From the NCBI RefSeq assembly GCF_016107395.1, contig NZ_JAAIKO010000037.1:23555-87554 (forward strand): a stretch of DNA of 64,000 bases, written 5' to 3'. Positions within the stretch are counted from its first letter, which is position 1; every line of letters starts with the position of its first letter. Shown here in pieces: positions 10,301 through 18,357 of this stretch. The notes beneath the pieces were generated by a model that was not told the origin of the DNA, made no database searches, and saw only the letters and a list, made by a program, of their open reading frames with translations. The position numbers and the translations under genes were made by a program. The stretch comes from Streptomyces fildesensis. Lineage in GTDB: Bacteria; Actinomycetota; Actinomycetes; Streptomycetales; Streptomycetaceae.

Positions 10301-12148
10301 CTCTTCTGGACGTACGGCCCGGACGCCGCTGCCCGCACGGCGTGGACCACCCGCGCCACGTCCCTGAGCCGGGCCCGCGGCCTGTTCGGACCCACTCCGG
10401 CTCTCGCCGATCTGGCGGAGGAACTGGCCGCCTGCGCGGGGGAGTTCCTGGCGGGGGCGGGTCTCGCCGATGTACCCCGGCCTCGCGACGGGCTCGGTCT
10501 CCTGGGCGAGTACCTCGTCGAGGAACTCGCCACGCCCCGGCAGGGGTTCATCGGCGGTGCGCCGGCACGGGTGCTGCGCGAGCGGTTCGCCGGGGCACTC
10601 GGCGGGCCGCAGGCCGTCCCGTACAAGGAGTTCACGGACGATCTGCAGGCGCTCGGCGGTGACTTGGCGGCCCGCTACCGTCTCGCGGAGGCCTGGCTGG
10701 GGAGCTTCGGCGGGGGCGAGGACCGGGCGGAGGCGGTGACCGCGCTGGTGTGCGGGGAGGAGCTGACGCGCTACGAGTCGGAGGCCGTCCTGTCGGCCAC
10801 CGTCGACGGGCTGCTGGGCGCGCACCCGCGGATCGACGGCCGGTCCATGACCGTCCGGCTGGACGAAGTGCTCACCAGGACCGGGCGGTTCAGGACCGAG
10901 GAGGTACCGGCGTACCGCGCGTACCAGCACGACCGCGCCGCCCTCGTGGCGGCCGAGCGGGCGCGGCTGCGGCTGGAGGACTTCCGGCCGCGCGCGCTCA
11001 ACGGGTTCGTGCGCAACGGACTGCTGGACGAGGTCCATCTGCCGCTGATCGGCGACAACCTCGCGAAGCAGCTCGGCACGGCGGGGACGACGGGCGCGGC
11101 GGGCGCCGGTGATGGGGAGAAGGCGGACCGGATGGGTCTGCTGATGCTCATGTCGCCGCCCGGCTACGGCAAGACGACGCTGATGGAGTACGTGGCGAGC
11201 CGCCTCGGCCTGGTGCTGGTGCGGGTCGACGGGCCCGCGCTCGGCAGTGCCGTCACGTCCCTCGACCCGGAGCGGGCACCGGACGCGACCGCCCGCCGCG
11301 AGGTCGAGAAGATCAACTTCGCGCTGGAGCTCGGAACCAACACGCTCCTGTACCTGGACGACATCCAGCACACGTCCCCGGAACTGCTGCAGAAGTTCAT
11401 CCCGCTGTGCGACGCGCAGCGCCGGGTCGAGGGCGTACGGGACGGCCGGGCCCACAGCTACGACCTGCGCGGCAAGCGCTTCGCGGTGTGCATGGCGGGC
11501 AACCCGTACACGGAGTCGGGACGGGTCTTCCGCGTTCCCGACATGCTCGCCAACCGGGCCGACGTCTGGAACCTCGGCGACGCCGTGACCGGCCGCGAGG
11601 CGCTGTTCGCGCTCAGCTATCTGGAGAACGCCCTCACCTCGAACGAGGTGCTCGCCCCGCTGTCCACCCGGGACCGCGCGGACCTCGAACTGCTCGTCCG
11701 GCTCGCCGAGGGCGACCCGACCGCGCGCGCCGACCGCCTCGTCCACCCTTACGAACAGGGCGAGTTGGACCGGATCCTGGCCGTGCTGCGGCATCTGCTG
11801 CGGGTGCGCGGCACCGTCCTGGCGGTGAACGCGCAGTATATCGTCTCCGCCGGGCAGGCGGACGCGACGCGCACCGAACCGCCGTTCCTGCTGCAGGGCT
11901 CGTACCGCAACATGAACAAGCTGAGCGAGCGGATCGTGCCGGCCATGAACGAGGCCGAGGTGGAGGCCGTGATCGACGACCACTACCGCGCGGAGGCGCA
12001 GACGCTGGCGGGGGGCGCGGAGGCGGCGCTGTTGAAGCTCGCCGCACTCCGCGGCCGGCAGACCGCGGAGCAGGCGGCGCGCTGGGCCGAGGTGAAGGGT
12101 GCGACCGTGGTCTCTGCCGGCTCCGGCGCGGCCGCTATGCGGCTCTGA
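7310..12148 (+). CDS. Giant AAA ATPase ('DNA repair ATPase', DUF3686-type)
   Basis: 1,612 residues from GTG, preceded by AGGCTGGA. The first 450 or so residues resemble the beta-rich DUF3686 domain. A helical, partly coiled-coil region follows (about 470-820). An AAA module occupies the last quarter, with Walker A G1285-Y-G-K-T-T1290 and Walker B around L1346-Y-L-D1350-D1351, then 'MAGNPYTESGRVFRVPDMLANRADVWN', typical of MoxR-like enzymes. The 'DNA repair ATPase' label in databases rests on similarity rather than experiment. As part of a flotillin operon a membrane-stress or chaperone-like role is equally plausible. Its last 14 bp overlap the convergent PAP2 gene. Confidence 0.82.
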   Translation: MSETRIDAGTYEVLRDRLAASARTLAVRAEALNARRQEVFGSAELRLAGTDRISTGHACVPCDIAPVGERLLFGANPAPGGRTDGQPAVGEVLSVQGEPVPGLLDDPRFVRDFDELYRYYRQTRLTRLRPLDGRLLAVFRTGPAVDDVRVLRWRLSVDGSATYVDARGERDHVVPPTHDFTWTEATREDHVPGAPATTGVPGTAGVPGTPGVQAREPHIALPGGVSVSVAGGTLTVNDHTEPVDEPLQSLADAEVAYAVVGPLLVLRVRPYKETAWRHLVVHTRTGDVARLDAIGQACRRLPEEQGIIFPGGYCLATGAMRTFDDAGDVGDLEPESGFAFERLVRSANGEDLLYVFHAAATGRRLLLPYNMISMAVATPIRTHGYALFEDGTLVTMRAAGDEPTRVHPLHRWQTPYLSDSYAAAQPVGTGPLERIGNPDLVRGISDCLSVAATVADTAPAAAVFAALAALCARVLDRYHWLGEAESGDLRGPLQEVRSTAEQVLAEYEQVQSLTARAAEAVEEAAARIASVVRRARGEAPKSAADWVDQLSELRAGQGRLETLRELRYADRDRIGELAAGLDADLTAAAHRAVAHLSREDAFADYRERVERAGAEAEVIAVVADAVPVAERLAEQAAALETVTGIVGTLEIADATVRTGILARIADVLGGVNRARALLDARRRELLTSEGRAEFAAELALLAQSVSSARAAAETPEACDEQLGRLLVQLENLEARFAEWDEYLAELGTRREEIHETFSARRQTLTDERARRTERLAGSAARILDGVRRRAAGLATLDEINTYFASDPMAAKVRKVADELRALGDPARGTELDGHLAAARQDAGRALRDRLDLYDTGGAAIRLGRHRFAVNTQPLDLALVPHEGGLAFTVTGTDYRAPVRDAAFAATRRFWDRPLVSESPDVYRAEYLAATLLPEVPPGADDGELAALVRAAASSRLDEGYERGVHDHDTVTLLRALLDLHSTAGLLRYPSAVRAAAQLFWTYGPDAAARTAWTTRATSLSRARGLFGPTPALADLAEELAACAGEFLAGAGLADVPRPRDGLGLLGEYLVEELATPRQGFIGGAPARVLRERFAGALGGPQAVPYKEFTDDLQALGGDLAARYRLAEAWLGSFGGGEDRAEAVTALVCGEELTRYESEAVLSATVDGLLGAHPRIDGRSMTVRLDEVLTRTGRFRTEEVPAYRAYQHDRAALVAAERARLRLEDFRPRALNGFVRNGLLDEVHLPLIGDNLAKQLGTAGTTGAAGAGDGEKADRMGLLMLMSPPGYGKTTLMEYVASRLGLVLVRVDGPALGSAVTSLDPERAPDATARREVEKINFALELGTNTLLYLDDIQHTSPELLQKFIPLCDAQRRVEGVRDGRAHSYDLRGKRFAVCMAGNPYTESGRVFRVPDMLANRADVWNLGDAVTGREALFALSYLENALTSNEVLAPLSTRDRADLELLVRLAEGDPTARADRLVHPYEQGELDRILAVLRHLLRVRGTVLAVNAQYIVSAGQADATRTEPPFLLQGSYRNMNKLSERIVPAMNEAEVEAVIDDHYRAEAQTLAGGAEAALLKLAALRGRQTAEQAARWAEVKGATVVSAGSGAAAMRL

Positions 12149-12722
12149 GCAGCGGCTTCAGCTTCGTGCCGCGCAGCCGCTCGACGGCCGGCGCGGCGCG
12201 GTGGGCGTGCAGTACGAGCGGCCGGGCGACCAGGGCGCCGACGATCACCCCGATGAGCACGTCGTGCGGGTAGTGCACCCCGATCCAGACCCGGGACGCG
12301 GCCATGAACAGCGCGGCGGGCACCGCGAGGTAGCCGAGACCGCGGTCGATGACGAGCAGGGCGACGGCGGCCGCCGCGGCGATGGCGGCGTGGTTGCTGG
12401 GGAAGGACCAGTCACCGGGCGCCGGGCAGGCCTCGATGGTGACGGCGCGCAGCGTCTGGCACGGCCGCTGTTCGTCGAAGACCATCTTGAGCACGTCGTT
12501 CACGGCGTAGGCGACGACGACGGCGACCGGCACGGACAGCGCCGTCGCCATCCGGGCCGCGTCGCCCTGCCGGGCGCGCCACCAGGCGACGAGCATGAGG
12601 ACGGCGAACACCGCGAGCCCGTAGTCGCTCCACGCCTGGATCAGGGTGTCGACGGGTCGCGGTACGCGCTGGGCGAGAGCGGTGATCCAGGAGTAGAGAC
12701 CCGCGTCGATGCCGGAGTTCAC
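12135..12722 (-). CDS. PAP2-family membrane phosphatase
   Basis: 195 residues from GTG at 12722. The three PAP2 signatures are present in order: K-x6-RP ('KMVFDEQRP'), PSNH (usually PSGH) and SR-x5-H-x3-D ('SRVWIGVHYPHD'). Several membrane helices surround them. Such enzymes dephosphorylate undecaprenyl pyrophosphate or phosphatidate at the outer membrane face. The start codon overlaps the stop of the upstream DedA gene (GTGA, 12719-12722), implying translational coupling. The 3' end overlaps the AAA ATPase gene by 14 bp. DedA plus PAP2 suggests a joint role in lipid-carrier recycling. Confidence 0.92.
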   Translation of the reverse strand: MNSGIDAGLYSWITALAQRVPRPVDTLIQAWSDYGLAVFAVLMLVAWWRARQGDAARMATALSVPVAVVVAYAVNDVLKMVFDEQRPCQTLRAVTIEACPAPGDWSFPSNHAAIAAAAAVALLVIDRGLGYLAVPAALFMAASRVWIGVHYPHDVLIGVIVGALVARPLVLHAHRAAPAVERLRGTKLKPLLRAA

Positions 12723-13492
12723 AGGCCCTCCGGTGCGTCGGCGGCGGGCCCCACCCCGGACCCTGTTCCGGACGCCCCTGTTCCGGTGCCGCCGCCCGCC
12801 CCGGCGCCGGCCCCGGCCGCCTTGACGCGGCTCCGTGAGCGGTACAGCTCCAGTGCGAGCGGGGTGAGCGAGACGATGACGATGAGCGCGACCATCGGCA
12901 GCAGGTACTTGTCCACGTGCGGCACCGAGGAGCCGAGCGCGTAGCCGCCGAGCACGAGGCCCACCGACCAGACGAGACCGCCGATGATCTGCCAGAGGGC
13001 GAAGGTGCGCGCGGGCACGTTCAGCACGCCGGCCATCGGGTTGAGCACGGTCCTGACGACCGGGACGAAGCGCGCGAGCACCACGGCCTTGGCGTGCCCG
13101 TACCGCTCCAGCAGCTCGGCGGCGCGGCCGACGCCGTCGTGCAGATGGGGATTGCGGATCCGGGCGAGCAGCGGCGGTCCGCCCCGCCGGCCGATCCAGT
13201 AGCCGGTCTGCGCACCGGCCAGCGCCCCCGCGGCGGCGGCGAGGAGGACCTGCCAGAGTGAGAGATGCACCACGTCCGACGCGCCGGGCACACACAGCAG
13301 ACCGGCCGTGAACAGCAACGAGTCGCCGGGCAGGAAGAAGCCGATCAGCAGGCCGGTCTCCGCGAACAGCACGACGGCGATGCCGATCGCGCCGAACGTC
13401 GCCAGCAGGTCGTGGGCGTCCAGGACGTTGACCGCCAGCGGTGCTGCCTGGGGAACGGCGTCCAGCAGGGGTGTGGCGAGGGGCAGGGGCAT
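12719..13492 (-). CDS. DedA-family membrane protein
   Basis: 257 residues from ATG at 13492. It has the DedA hallmarks 'ETGLLIGFFLPGDSLLFTAGLL' in the re-entrant N-terminal part and 'ARFVPVVRTVLNPMAGV' in the middle, with a Gly/Ala/Ala-rich C-terminal tail of about 30 residues. DedA/VTT proteins act as lipid scramblases or transporters, including undecaprenyl phosphate flippases. It is the first gene of a two-gene unit with PAP2 and diverges from blaI. The doubled BlaI-type operator at 13548-13584 lies 56-92 bp upstream of its start and could also affect it. A second DedA paralogue is at 38669. Confidence 0.92.
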   Translation of the reverse strand: MPLPLATPLLDAVPQAAPLAVNVLDAHDLLATFGAIGIAVVLFAETGLLIGFFLPGDSLLFTAGLLCVPGASDVVHLSLWQVLLAAAAGALAGAQTGYWIGRRGGPPLLARIRNPHLHDGVGRAAELLERYGHAKAVVLARFVPVVRTVLNPMAGVLNVPARTFALWQIIGGLVWSVGLVLGGYALGSSVPHVDKYLLPMVALIVIVSLTPLALELYRSRSRVKAAGAGAGAGGGTGTGASGTGSGVGPAADAPEGL

Positions 13493-13547
13493 TGGCGGAG
13501 GGCCCTCCCATAATGGGCTGCGGGGGCGAGCTGCGCCGCACCCGTCC

Positions 13548-13584
13548 GACTACAGTCGCGTAGACGGTCTACAGCACTGTAGAC
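13548..13584. promoter_or_regulatory. Tandem BlaI/MecI-type operators
   Basis: GTCTACAGCACTGTAGAC at 13567-13584 is a near-perfect palindrome with the TACA...TGTA core of BlaI/MecI/CopY operators. A second, weaker copy (GACTACAGTCGCGTAGAC) lies at 13548-13565. The two are 19 bp apart start to start, on nearly the same helical face. They end 24 bp before the blaI ATG, so autorepression is likely. The element also lies in the upstream region of the divergent dedA-PAP2 unit. Confidence 0.75.
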
Positions 13585-13607
13585 GAATCAGGTGGAAGGG
13601 GCGTTCC

Positions 13608-14060
13608 ATGCCAGAGACACATCCGGCGCGTCGCCCGCCGGGCGAGCTGGAGGCGAGCGTCCTGGCGGCGCTGTGGGCCGCCGAAGGACCGCTCACCCCC
13701 GCCGACGTCCAGCGCGATCTCGGGAGTGCGCTCGCCCGCACCACGGTCACCACCATCCTCGCGCGGCTGCACGACAAGGGCGCCGTCGCCAGGACCCGGT
13801 CCGGGCGCGGCTACGCGTACACCCCCACCCAGGACTCGCCGGGCCTCGCCGCCCGCCGGATGCGCACCGAGCTCGACAAGGAGGAGGACCGGGAGACCGT
13901 ACTGGCCCGCTTCGTGTCGCAGCTGAGCCCCGACGACGAGCAGCTGCTGCGCGCCCTCCTGGACGACGCGGAGTCGGGTACGGACGCGGAGTCGGGTGCG
14001 GGGGAGGAGTCGGGTGTGGACGCGGCATCGGGTACGGGGGAGGGGGGCGGTTCCCGGTGA
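13608..14060 (+). CDS. BlaI/MecI/CopY-family repressor
   Basis: 150 residues. The ATG at 13608 follows a strong GGTGGAAGGGG site. The winged helix (about 8-80) includes 'LEASVLAALWAAEGPLTPADVQRDLG' and 'RTTVTTILARLHDKGAVAR', the recognition region of BlaI. A dimerisation part follows (about 85-120), then a 30-residue acidic tail of imperfect DAESG/GEESG-type repeats (13970-14050). The coding repeats keep frame. The stop overlaps the start of the M56 peptidase gene (GTGA). In this family the repressor is inactivated when the partner protease is triggered. The signal sensed here is unknown. Confidence 0.93.
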   Translation: MPETHPARRPPGELEASVLAALWAAEGPLTPADVQRDLGSALARTTVTTILARLHDKGAVARTRSGRGYAYTPTQDSPGLAARRMRTELDKEEDRETVLARFVSQLSPDDEQLLRALLDDAESGTDAESGAGEESGVDAASGTGEGGGSR

Positions 14061-15025
14061 ACCCCGATCTCGTGCCACCGCTGCTGATGCCGCTGCTCGC
14101 GGTCCCCGTCGCCCGCCGGCTCGCGGCGTCCCTCGCACCGCGCTCCGCCGCCTGGCTGCTGGCCTGCACGGCCGCCGTCCTGGCCGCGAGCAGCACCCTG
14201 GCCCTGGTCCTGCTGGCCGCCCAGGGCGCGCTGCTGCTGCCTCCGGTCGCCGCCCTGGGCCATCTCACGCTGCCGCTGCTCACCGCCGGTACCGACGGGC
14301 TCGGCGGCTTCGCCGGACTCGGCAGCGCCGGCCTGACCGTTCCCGCCGCGTGTGTCGCGGCGGTGCTGCTCGCCGTCTGCGCGGGGGCCGTGACCCTCGC
14401 CGGCCACCGCTTCCGCGCCGAGATGGCCCGGGCCCGCGCCGCCACCGGCACCTGTGTGGCCTCCGGCGAGCTCGCCGTCCTCCAGGACAGCGACCCCGAC
14501 GCGTACGCCCTGCCGGGGCGCCCCGGCAGGATCGTCGTCACCACCGGCATGCTGCGCGCCCTGCGGCCCGGCGAGCGCGAGGCGCTGCTCGCCCACGAGC
14601 GGGCGCATCTGGCCGGCCACCACCACCGCTTCATCGTCGTCGCCGCGCTCGCCGCCACCTGCCATCCGCTGCTGCGCGGGCTGCGGGCGCCGCTCTCGTA
14701 CGCGCTGGAGCGCTGGGCCGACGAGTCCGCCGCGTCCGCCGTCGGCGACCGCCGGCTCGCGGCCCGCGCGGTCGGCCGCGCCGCCCTGGCGGCCCGCACG
14801 ACCGGCTCGGCCCGCCCCAGCGCCGCGCTCGCCGCCACCACGGGCCCCGTCCCACGCCGCGTCGCGGCGCTCCTGCACGCCACACCGCCGGCCGGACTGC
14901 GGCAGGCCCGTGGCCGGCGCCTCGTGGCCGCCCTCCTCGCCGGCTGTCTCCTGGTGTCCGCGGCGGCGGCCGTCGAGGCCGCCACCGATCTCCACGAGAG
15001 CGTGGAGATCGCCCAGGGCGAGTAG
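14057..15025 (+). CDS. M56-family (BlaR1-like) membrane metallopeptidase
   Basis: 322 residues from GTG overlapping the blaI stop. Hydrophobic helices at both ends frame a cytoplasmic zinc-peptidase domain with HExxH ('LLAHERAHLAGHHH', about 183-196) and a downstream Glu/Asp-containing 'ERWADESAA' that could supply the third ligand. Unlike BlaR1 it has no C-terminal penicillin-binding sensor domain, which is the common actinobacterial short form. It probably cleaves or inactivates the BlaI repressor. Two 15-bp tandem units (15026-15040, 15041-15055) begin directly after the stop. Confidence 0.9.
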   Translation: MNPDLVPPLLMPLLAVPVARRLAASLAPRSAAWLLACTAAVLAASSTLALVLLAAQGALLLPPVAALGHLTLPLLTAGTDGLGGFAGLGSAGLTVPAACVAAVLLAVCAGAVTLAGHRFRAEMARARAATGTCVASGELAVLQDSDPDAYALPGRPGRIVVTTGMLRALRPGEREALLAHERAHLAGHHHRFIVVAALAATCHPLLRGLRAPLSYALERWADESAASAVGDRRLAARAVGRAALAARTTGSARPSAALAATTGPVPRRVAALLHATPPAGLRQARGRRLVAALLAGCLLVSAAAAVEAATDLHESVEIAQGE

Positions 15026-15055
15026 CTCCCGGTTCTCCCGCTCCCGGCTCTCCCG
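15026..15055. repeat. 15-bp tandem duplication immediately after a stop codon
   Basis: ctcccggttctcccg (15026-15040) is followed by ctcccggctctcccg (15041-15055) with one mismatch. The first unit abuts the TAG stop of the M56 gene. The repeat fills the gap to the DUF2786 start. Confidence 0.85.
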
Positions 15056-15059
15056 CAGA

Positions 15060-16370
15060 ATGGGAGACCGGGTGGGAGAGCTGAAGGGCGAGGCGGCGGA
15101 CGTGGCGGACGTGGCGGAGAACGACGTGGCAGACGTGATCGAGCGGGCGTACCTCCGCGCGCTCAACGCGGCGGACGCCGACGCCGAGGACGCCGTCGAC
15201 CTCAGCGCCTCGGCCCTGGCCGCTGCCGGCTCCGGTCCCGCCGCCTCGGGAGCCGCTTCCGCCGCGAACGACGCGCTGCTCGCGCTCACCGACCGGCTCG
15301 TACGGTCCTGCTGGACCCGCGGCTGGCAGCCCGCCGACGTGGTGCGTATCGCGCGCCGCAGGCTCACGGACGGGCACGCCCGCCTCGCCGCCGACCTGAT
15401 CACCGCCGAGGCCCGCACGGCCCCCGCGGCGGCCGCGTCCAAGGACCCGCGCTGGGCCGCCCAGCTCGCCGAGCTGGCGGCGGCCGGCCCGTGGAACGGC
15501 GACGGCACGCTCCTCGCCGCCCACGGCCGCCGCGAACGGCTCGACGGCTTCTCCGCCGCCGTCTCCGTCATGGAACTGCTGCGGCTGCTCGGACGGCTGC
15601 CCCGCATCACGCCGGTGGCGGCGCCCACGGCGGCCTGCGCAGCCGCCCACCGCCACGCGGCCCCGCTGCTCGGCCGGATCCGCGCCCTGCTCGCCAAGGC
15701 CGAATCCACCGACTTCCCGGAGGAGGCCGAGGCCCTCAGCTCGAAGGCCCAGCAACTGATGGCCCGGCACAGCATCGACGAGGCCCTCATCGCCTCGGAC
15801 GCGGGCGCGGGCGGCTCCGACGGTCCGGGAGCCTGCCGTATCGGCATCGACCAGCCCTACGAGGGCGCCAAGGCGCTGCTCCTCGACGCCGTGGCGGCGG
15901 CCAACCGCTGCCAGGCGGTGTGGGCGGGCGACGTCGGCTTCTCGACGGTCGTCGGTTTCGAGCCCGACCTGGAGGCCGTCGAGCTGCTCTACACCTCGCT
16001 GCTCGTCCAGGCGGACGCCGCCATGCTGCGCACCGCGAAGGGTGCGGGGAACGGCTCGGGGAAGGGCCGCAACGGCAAGGCCCGGCACGGTGGTTCGCGC
16101 TCCAAGGACTTCCGGCAGTCCTTCCTCATCGCCTACGCCGGCCGTATCCGCGAACGCCTCGCCGACGCCACCGAGCAGGCCACCCACGCCCCCGACCTCC
16201 CGGCGGAACGCCTGCTGCCGGCTCTCGCCGCGCGGGATGTCGCGGTCCGCGACACCACCACCCGCATGTTCCCCACCACCACCTCGCACCGGCTCAAGGG
16301 CCGCGACCACGAAGGCTGGACGCACGGCACCGAGGCGGCCGACCGCGCCGTACTCGGCGGCCGCCAGTAG
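15060..16370 (+). CDS. DUF2786-domain protein
   Basis: 436 residues from ATG at 15060 (a GTG at 15072 is an alternative). The N-terminal half is Ala-rich and helical. The DUF2786 region lies around 200-235 ('RIRALLAKAESTDFPEEAEALSSKAQQLMARHSID'), a helical motif found in many actinobacterial and phage proteins. The remainder (about 240-420) resembles the DUF7168-like C-terminal region that often follows it, with a basic Gly/Lys segment near 325-345. Its function is unknown. It starts 34 bp after the M56 gene on the same strand and may be cotranscribed. Confidence 0.8.
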   Translation: MGDRVGELKGEAADVADVAENDVADVIERAYLRALNAADADAEDAVDLSASALAAAGSGPAASGAASAANDALLALTDRLVRSCWTRGWQPADVVRIARRRLTDGHARLAADLITAEARTAPAAAASKDPRWAAQLAELAAAGPWNGDGTLLAAHGRRERLDGFSAAVSVMELLRLLGRLPRITPVAAPTAACAAAHRHAAPLLGRIRALLAKAESTDFPEEAEALSSKAQQLMARHSIDEALIASDAGAGGSDGPGACRIGIDQPYEGAKALLLDAVAAANRCQAVWAGDVGFSTVVGFEPDLEAVELLYTSLLVQADAAMLRTAKGAGNGSGKGRNGKARHGGSRSKDFRQSFLIAYAGRIRERLADATEQATHAPDLPAERLLPALAARDVAVRDTTTRMFPTTTSHRLKGRDHEGWTHGTEAADRAVLGGRQ

Positions 16371-16389
16371 CGCTTTCCGAGCCCGTTCG

Positions 16390-16422
16390 GTCCGTCGGTC
16401 CGTCAGCCCGTCAGCCCGTCAG
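16390..16422. repeat. 8-bp tandem repeat spanning the VWA stop codon
   Basis: On the minus strand CTGACGGG is repeated twice and followed by two decayed copies (CTGACGGA, CCGACGGA). The real stop TGA (16413-16411) falls across the first two units, and the next TGA comes 8 nt later in another frame. Confidence 0.85.
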
Positions 16423-18126
16423 GTGCCGTGCCTGCGTCACCGCCTGGGAGAGGTCCCGGACGGCCGGGTCCTCGGTGCTGCTCGCCAGGGTGGTGGCGTG
16501 CTCGGCGAGGACCGGCAGCTCCGGGGCGCCGGGGAGGCGGTCGGCGTCGCCGCGGTTGCGCAGCCAGTCGGCGAAGTAGGCCGCCAGGGCGTCGACCTGC
16601 AGCCGCTTCGGGGCGGCGGTCCAGAGCGGGGACGTGAGCGCGGCGGCCTCGATCGTGCCGGACTGCTCGTGCGGAGCCCGGGTGGACGGGTCGAGCCACC
16701 GGACGGTGGCGGTGGCGACGTGGCCCGAGGCACCGGGCTTGAGGTGGACCGAGTACAGGGCCGTGACGGTGTGCCCGGGGCCGACCTCGCCGCCGTCCAC
16801 CGCGTCGTTGCGGAAGTCCCCGTTGGCGACGGTCCGGTCGTCGAAGCCGATCAGCCGGTACTCGCTGACGGTCTGCGGGTCGAAGGCGACCTGCGCCTTG
16901 GCGTCGCGGGCCCTGAGGTCCACATTGGCGGGCAGTTGCTCGGTGAAGAGCCTGCGGGCCGCTTCGGGCTCCGAGACGTAACTCGTGTGCCCGTCGCCCT
17001 TGTCGGCGAGCTGTTCCATCAGCTTGTCGCCGTACTGGCTGCCCACGCCCACCCCGAACAGCGTGATGCCGTGGTCGTGCCGGGCCGTCCCGATCCGGTC
17101 GAGGATCGCGGCGGCGGTGGTGTCACCGGAGTTGGCGAGGCCGTCGGAGAGCAGCACGACGCGGTTGGTGACGCCGGGCCGTGCGGCCTTGACCGCCTCG
17201 TTGTAGCCCGCCTGCACGCCTGCGGCGAGGTTGGTCTCGTCGCGCGGCTCCAGGCCGTCGACGACCGAGTGGATCCGGCCGCGGCTCTCGACCCTGCCCA
17301 GCCGGGTCATCGGCAGTTCCACCCGCGCCTCGCCGCTGAAGGTGACGATGGCGAGGGAGTCCTCCGGGCGCAGCGAGTCGATGGAGCTGCCGAGCGCCTG
17401 CTTCACGAGGTCGAGCCTGCCGGGCTCGGCCATCGAGCCGGAGACGTCCACGACGAACGTCATGGCGGCGGGCGGCCGGCTCCCGCTCTGCGCGGAGCGG
17501 GTCGCCAGGCCGACGCGCAGCAGCGACCAACTGCCCTCGCTGTCGGTGCCCTTGACGTCGTTCGGGGTGTCGTTCTTGGTGTAGATGCCCTCGCCGTCCG
17601 TGCGGGCGCCGTCGGTGGTGACGGTGAATCCGTCGCCCTCGGGCTGCGGGTAGTCCTGCCGGAAGCTGTTGACGAACTCCTCCTGGCGCACGGTCTCGGG
17701 GGCCGGCAGCCGGCCGCCGGCCAGGGTGCGTCGGGCGTAGCCGTACGAGGCGGTGTCGACGTCCAGCGCGAAGGTGGACAGATAGCTGGGCACCGCCTGG
17801 CTGTGCTTCTGCGCTTCGCCGGAGCTGTCCTTGGCCGCTCCGTCCGGGGCCGCCGACGCGGCCGGTCCGCCGTTCAGGTTCGGCGGTGCGGGCGCCGGTC
17901 GTACGGGGGCTCGGTCGGCGCTGCCGTTCCGCGACGCGTCGGGGGTTCCGCTGCTGCACCCGGCGAGCAGCAGCCCGCCGGCGACCGCCGCCGCCACGGC
18001 GACCCGGCGCGCGTTCCCGGCCCGCTTCCCCGCCCGCTTGCCGTCCTGCGTTACGGAACGCGTCCCGTCCTGCGTTCCGGAGCGCGTCCCGTACCCCTTG
18101 CCGTACCGCTGCTCGTACCGCTTCAT
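16411..18126 (-). CDS. VWA-domain lipoprotein (YfbK-like)
   Basis: 571 residues from ATG at 18126. The lipobox 'LLLAGC' puts the acylated Cys near residue 57. The preceding basic region of about 40 residues is unusually long for a signal peptide and built of degenerate Gly-Thr-Arg/Gln-Asp-Gly repeats. A YfbK-type N-terminal domain is followed by a VWA domain whose MIDAS motif 'DVSGS' is near residue 226, and a C-terminal DUF3520-like region. VWA proteins bind ligands through a metal at MIDAS. The role here is unknown. The stop lies in an 8-bp tandem repeat. Confidence 0.88.
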   Translation of the reverse strand: MKRYEQRYGKGYGTRSGTQDGTRSVTQDGKRAGKRAGNARRVAVAAAVAGGLLLAGCSSGTPDASRNGSADRAPVRPAPAPPNLNGGPAASAAPDGAAKDSSGEAQKHSQAVPSYLSTFALDVDTASYGYARRTLAGGRLPAPETVRQEEFVNSFRQDYPQPEGDGFTVTTDGARTDGEGIYTKNDTPNDVKGTDSEGSWSLLRVGLATRSAQSGSRPPAAMTFVVDVSGSMAEPGRLDLVKQALGSSIDSLRPEDSLAIVTFSGEARVELPMTRLGRVESRGRIHSVVDGLEPRDETNLAAGVQAGYNEAVKAARPGVTNRVVLLSDGLANSGDTTAAAILDRIGTARHDHGITLFGVGVGSQYGDKLMEQLADKGDGHTSYVSEPEAARRLFTEQLPANVDLRARDAKAQVAFDPQTVSEYRLIGFDDRTVANGDFRNDAVDGGEVGPGHTVTALYSVHLKPGASGHVATATVRWLDPSTRAPHEQSGTIEAAALTSPLWTAAPKRLQVDALAAYFADWLRNRGDADRLPGAPELPVLAEHATTLASSTEDPAVRDLSQAVTQARHLTG

Positions 18127-18357
18127 GCGATTCCCCCACGGACTCGTCGGCCTTTGCCCCTGTGACGAACGCCGGCCCGTGACGGAGGCATCGGAGGAAT
18201 TGCGGAAGCGTCTCGATGGGGCAACGGCCGGTCGGTATGCCCCGGGTCGTCCGGGAGTGGGCCCGGTACTCCGCCCGCGGACCCCGTTTCCCGCCCGGCG
18301 GATCCGGCCGGACGAGTCTCCGCCCACTAGTAGACACGGCGTCAACAAGCTGCCATC

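Noticed and set aside
6710..11983. Open frame of 1,757 codons on the minus strand
   Set aside because: It lies opposite the flotillin and AAA ATPase genes and has the Arg/Gly/Val/Ala-rich composition of a GC3 shadow, with no recognisable domain.
13970..14050. BlaI tail repeats as another stop-spanning repeat
   Set aside because: They lie within the coding frame with periods divisible by three and do not include the stop codon.
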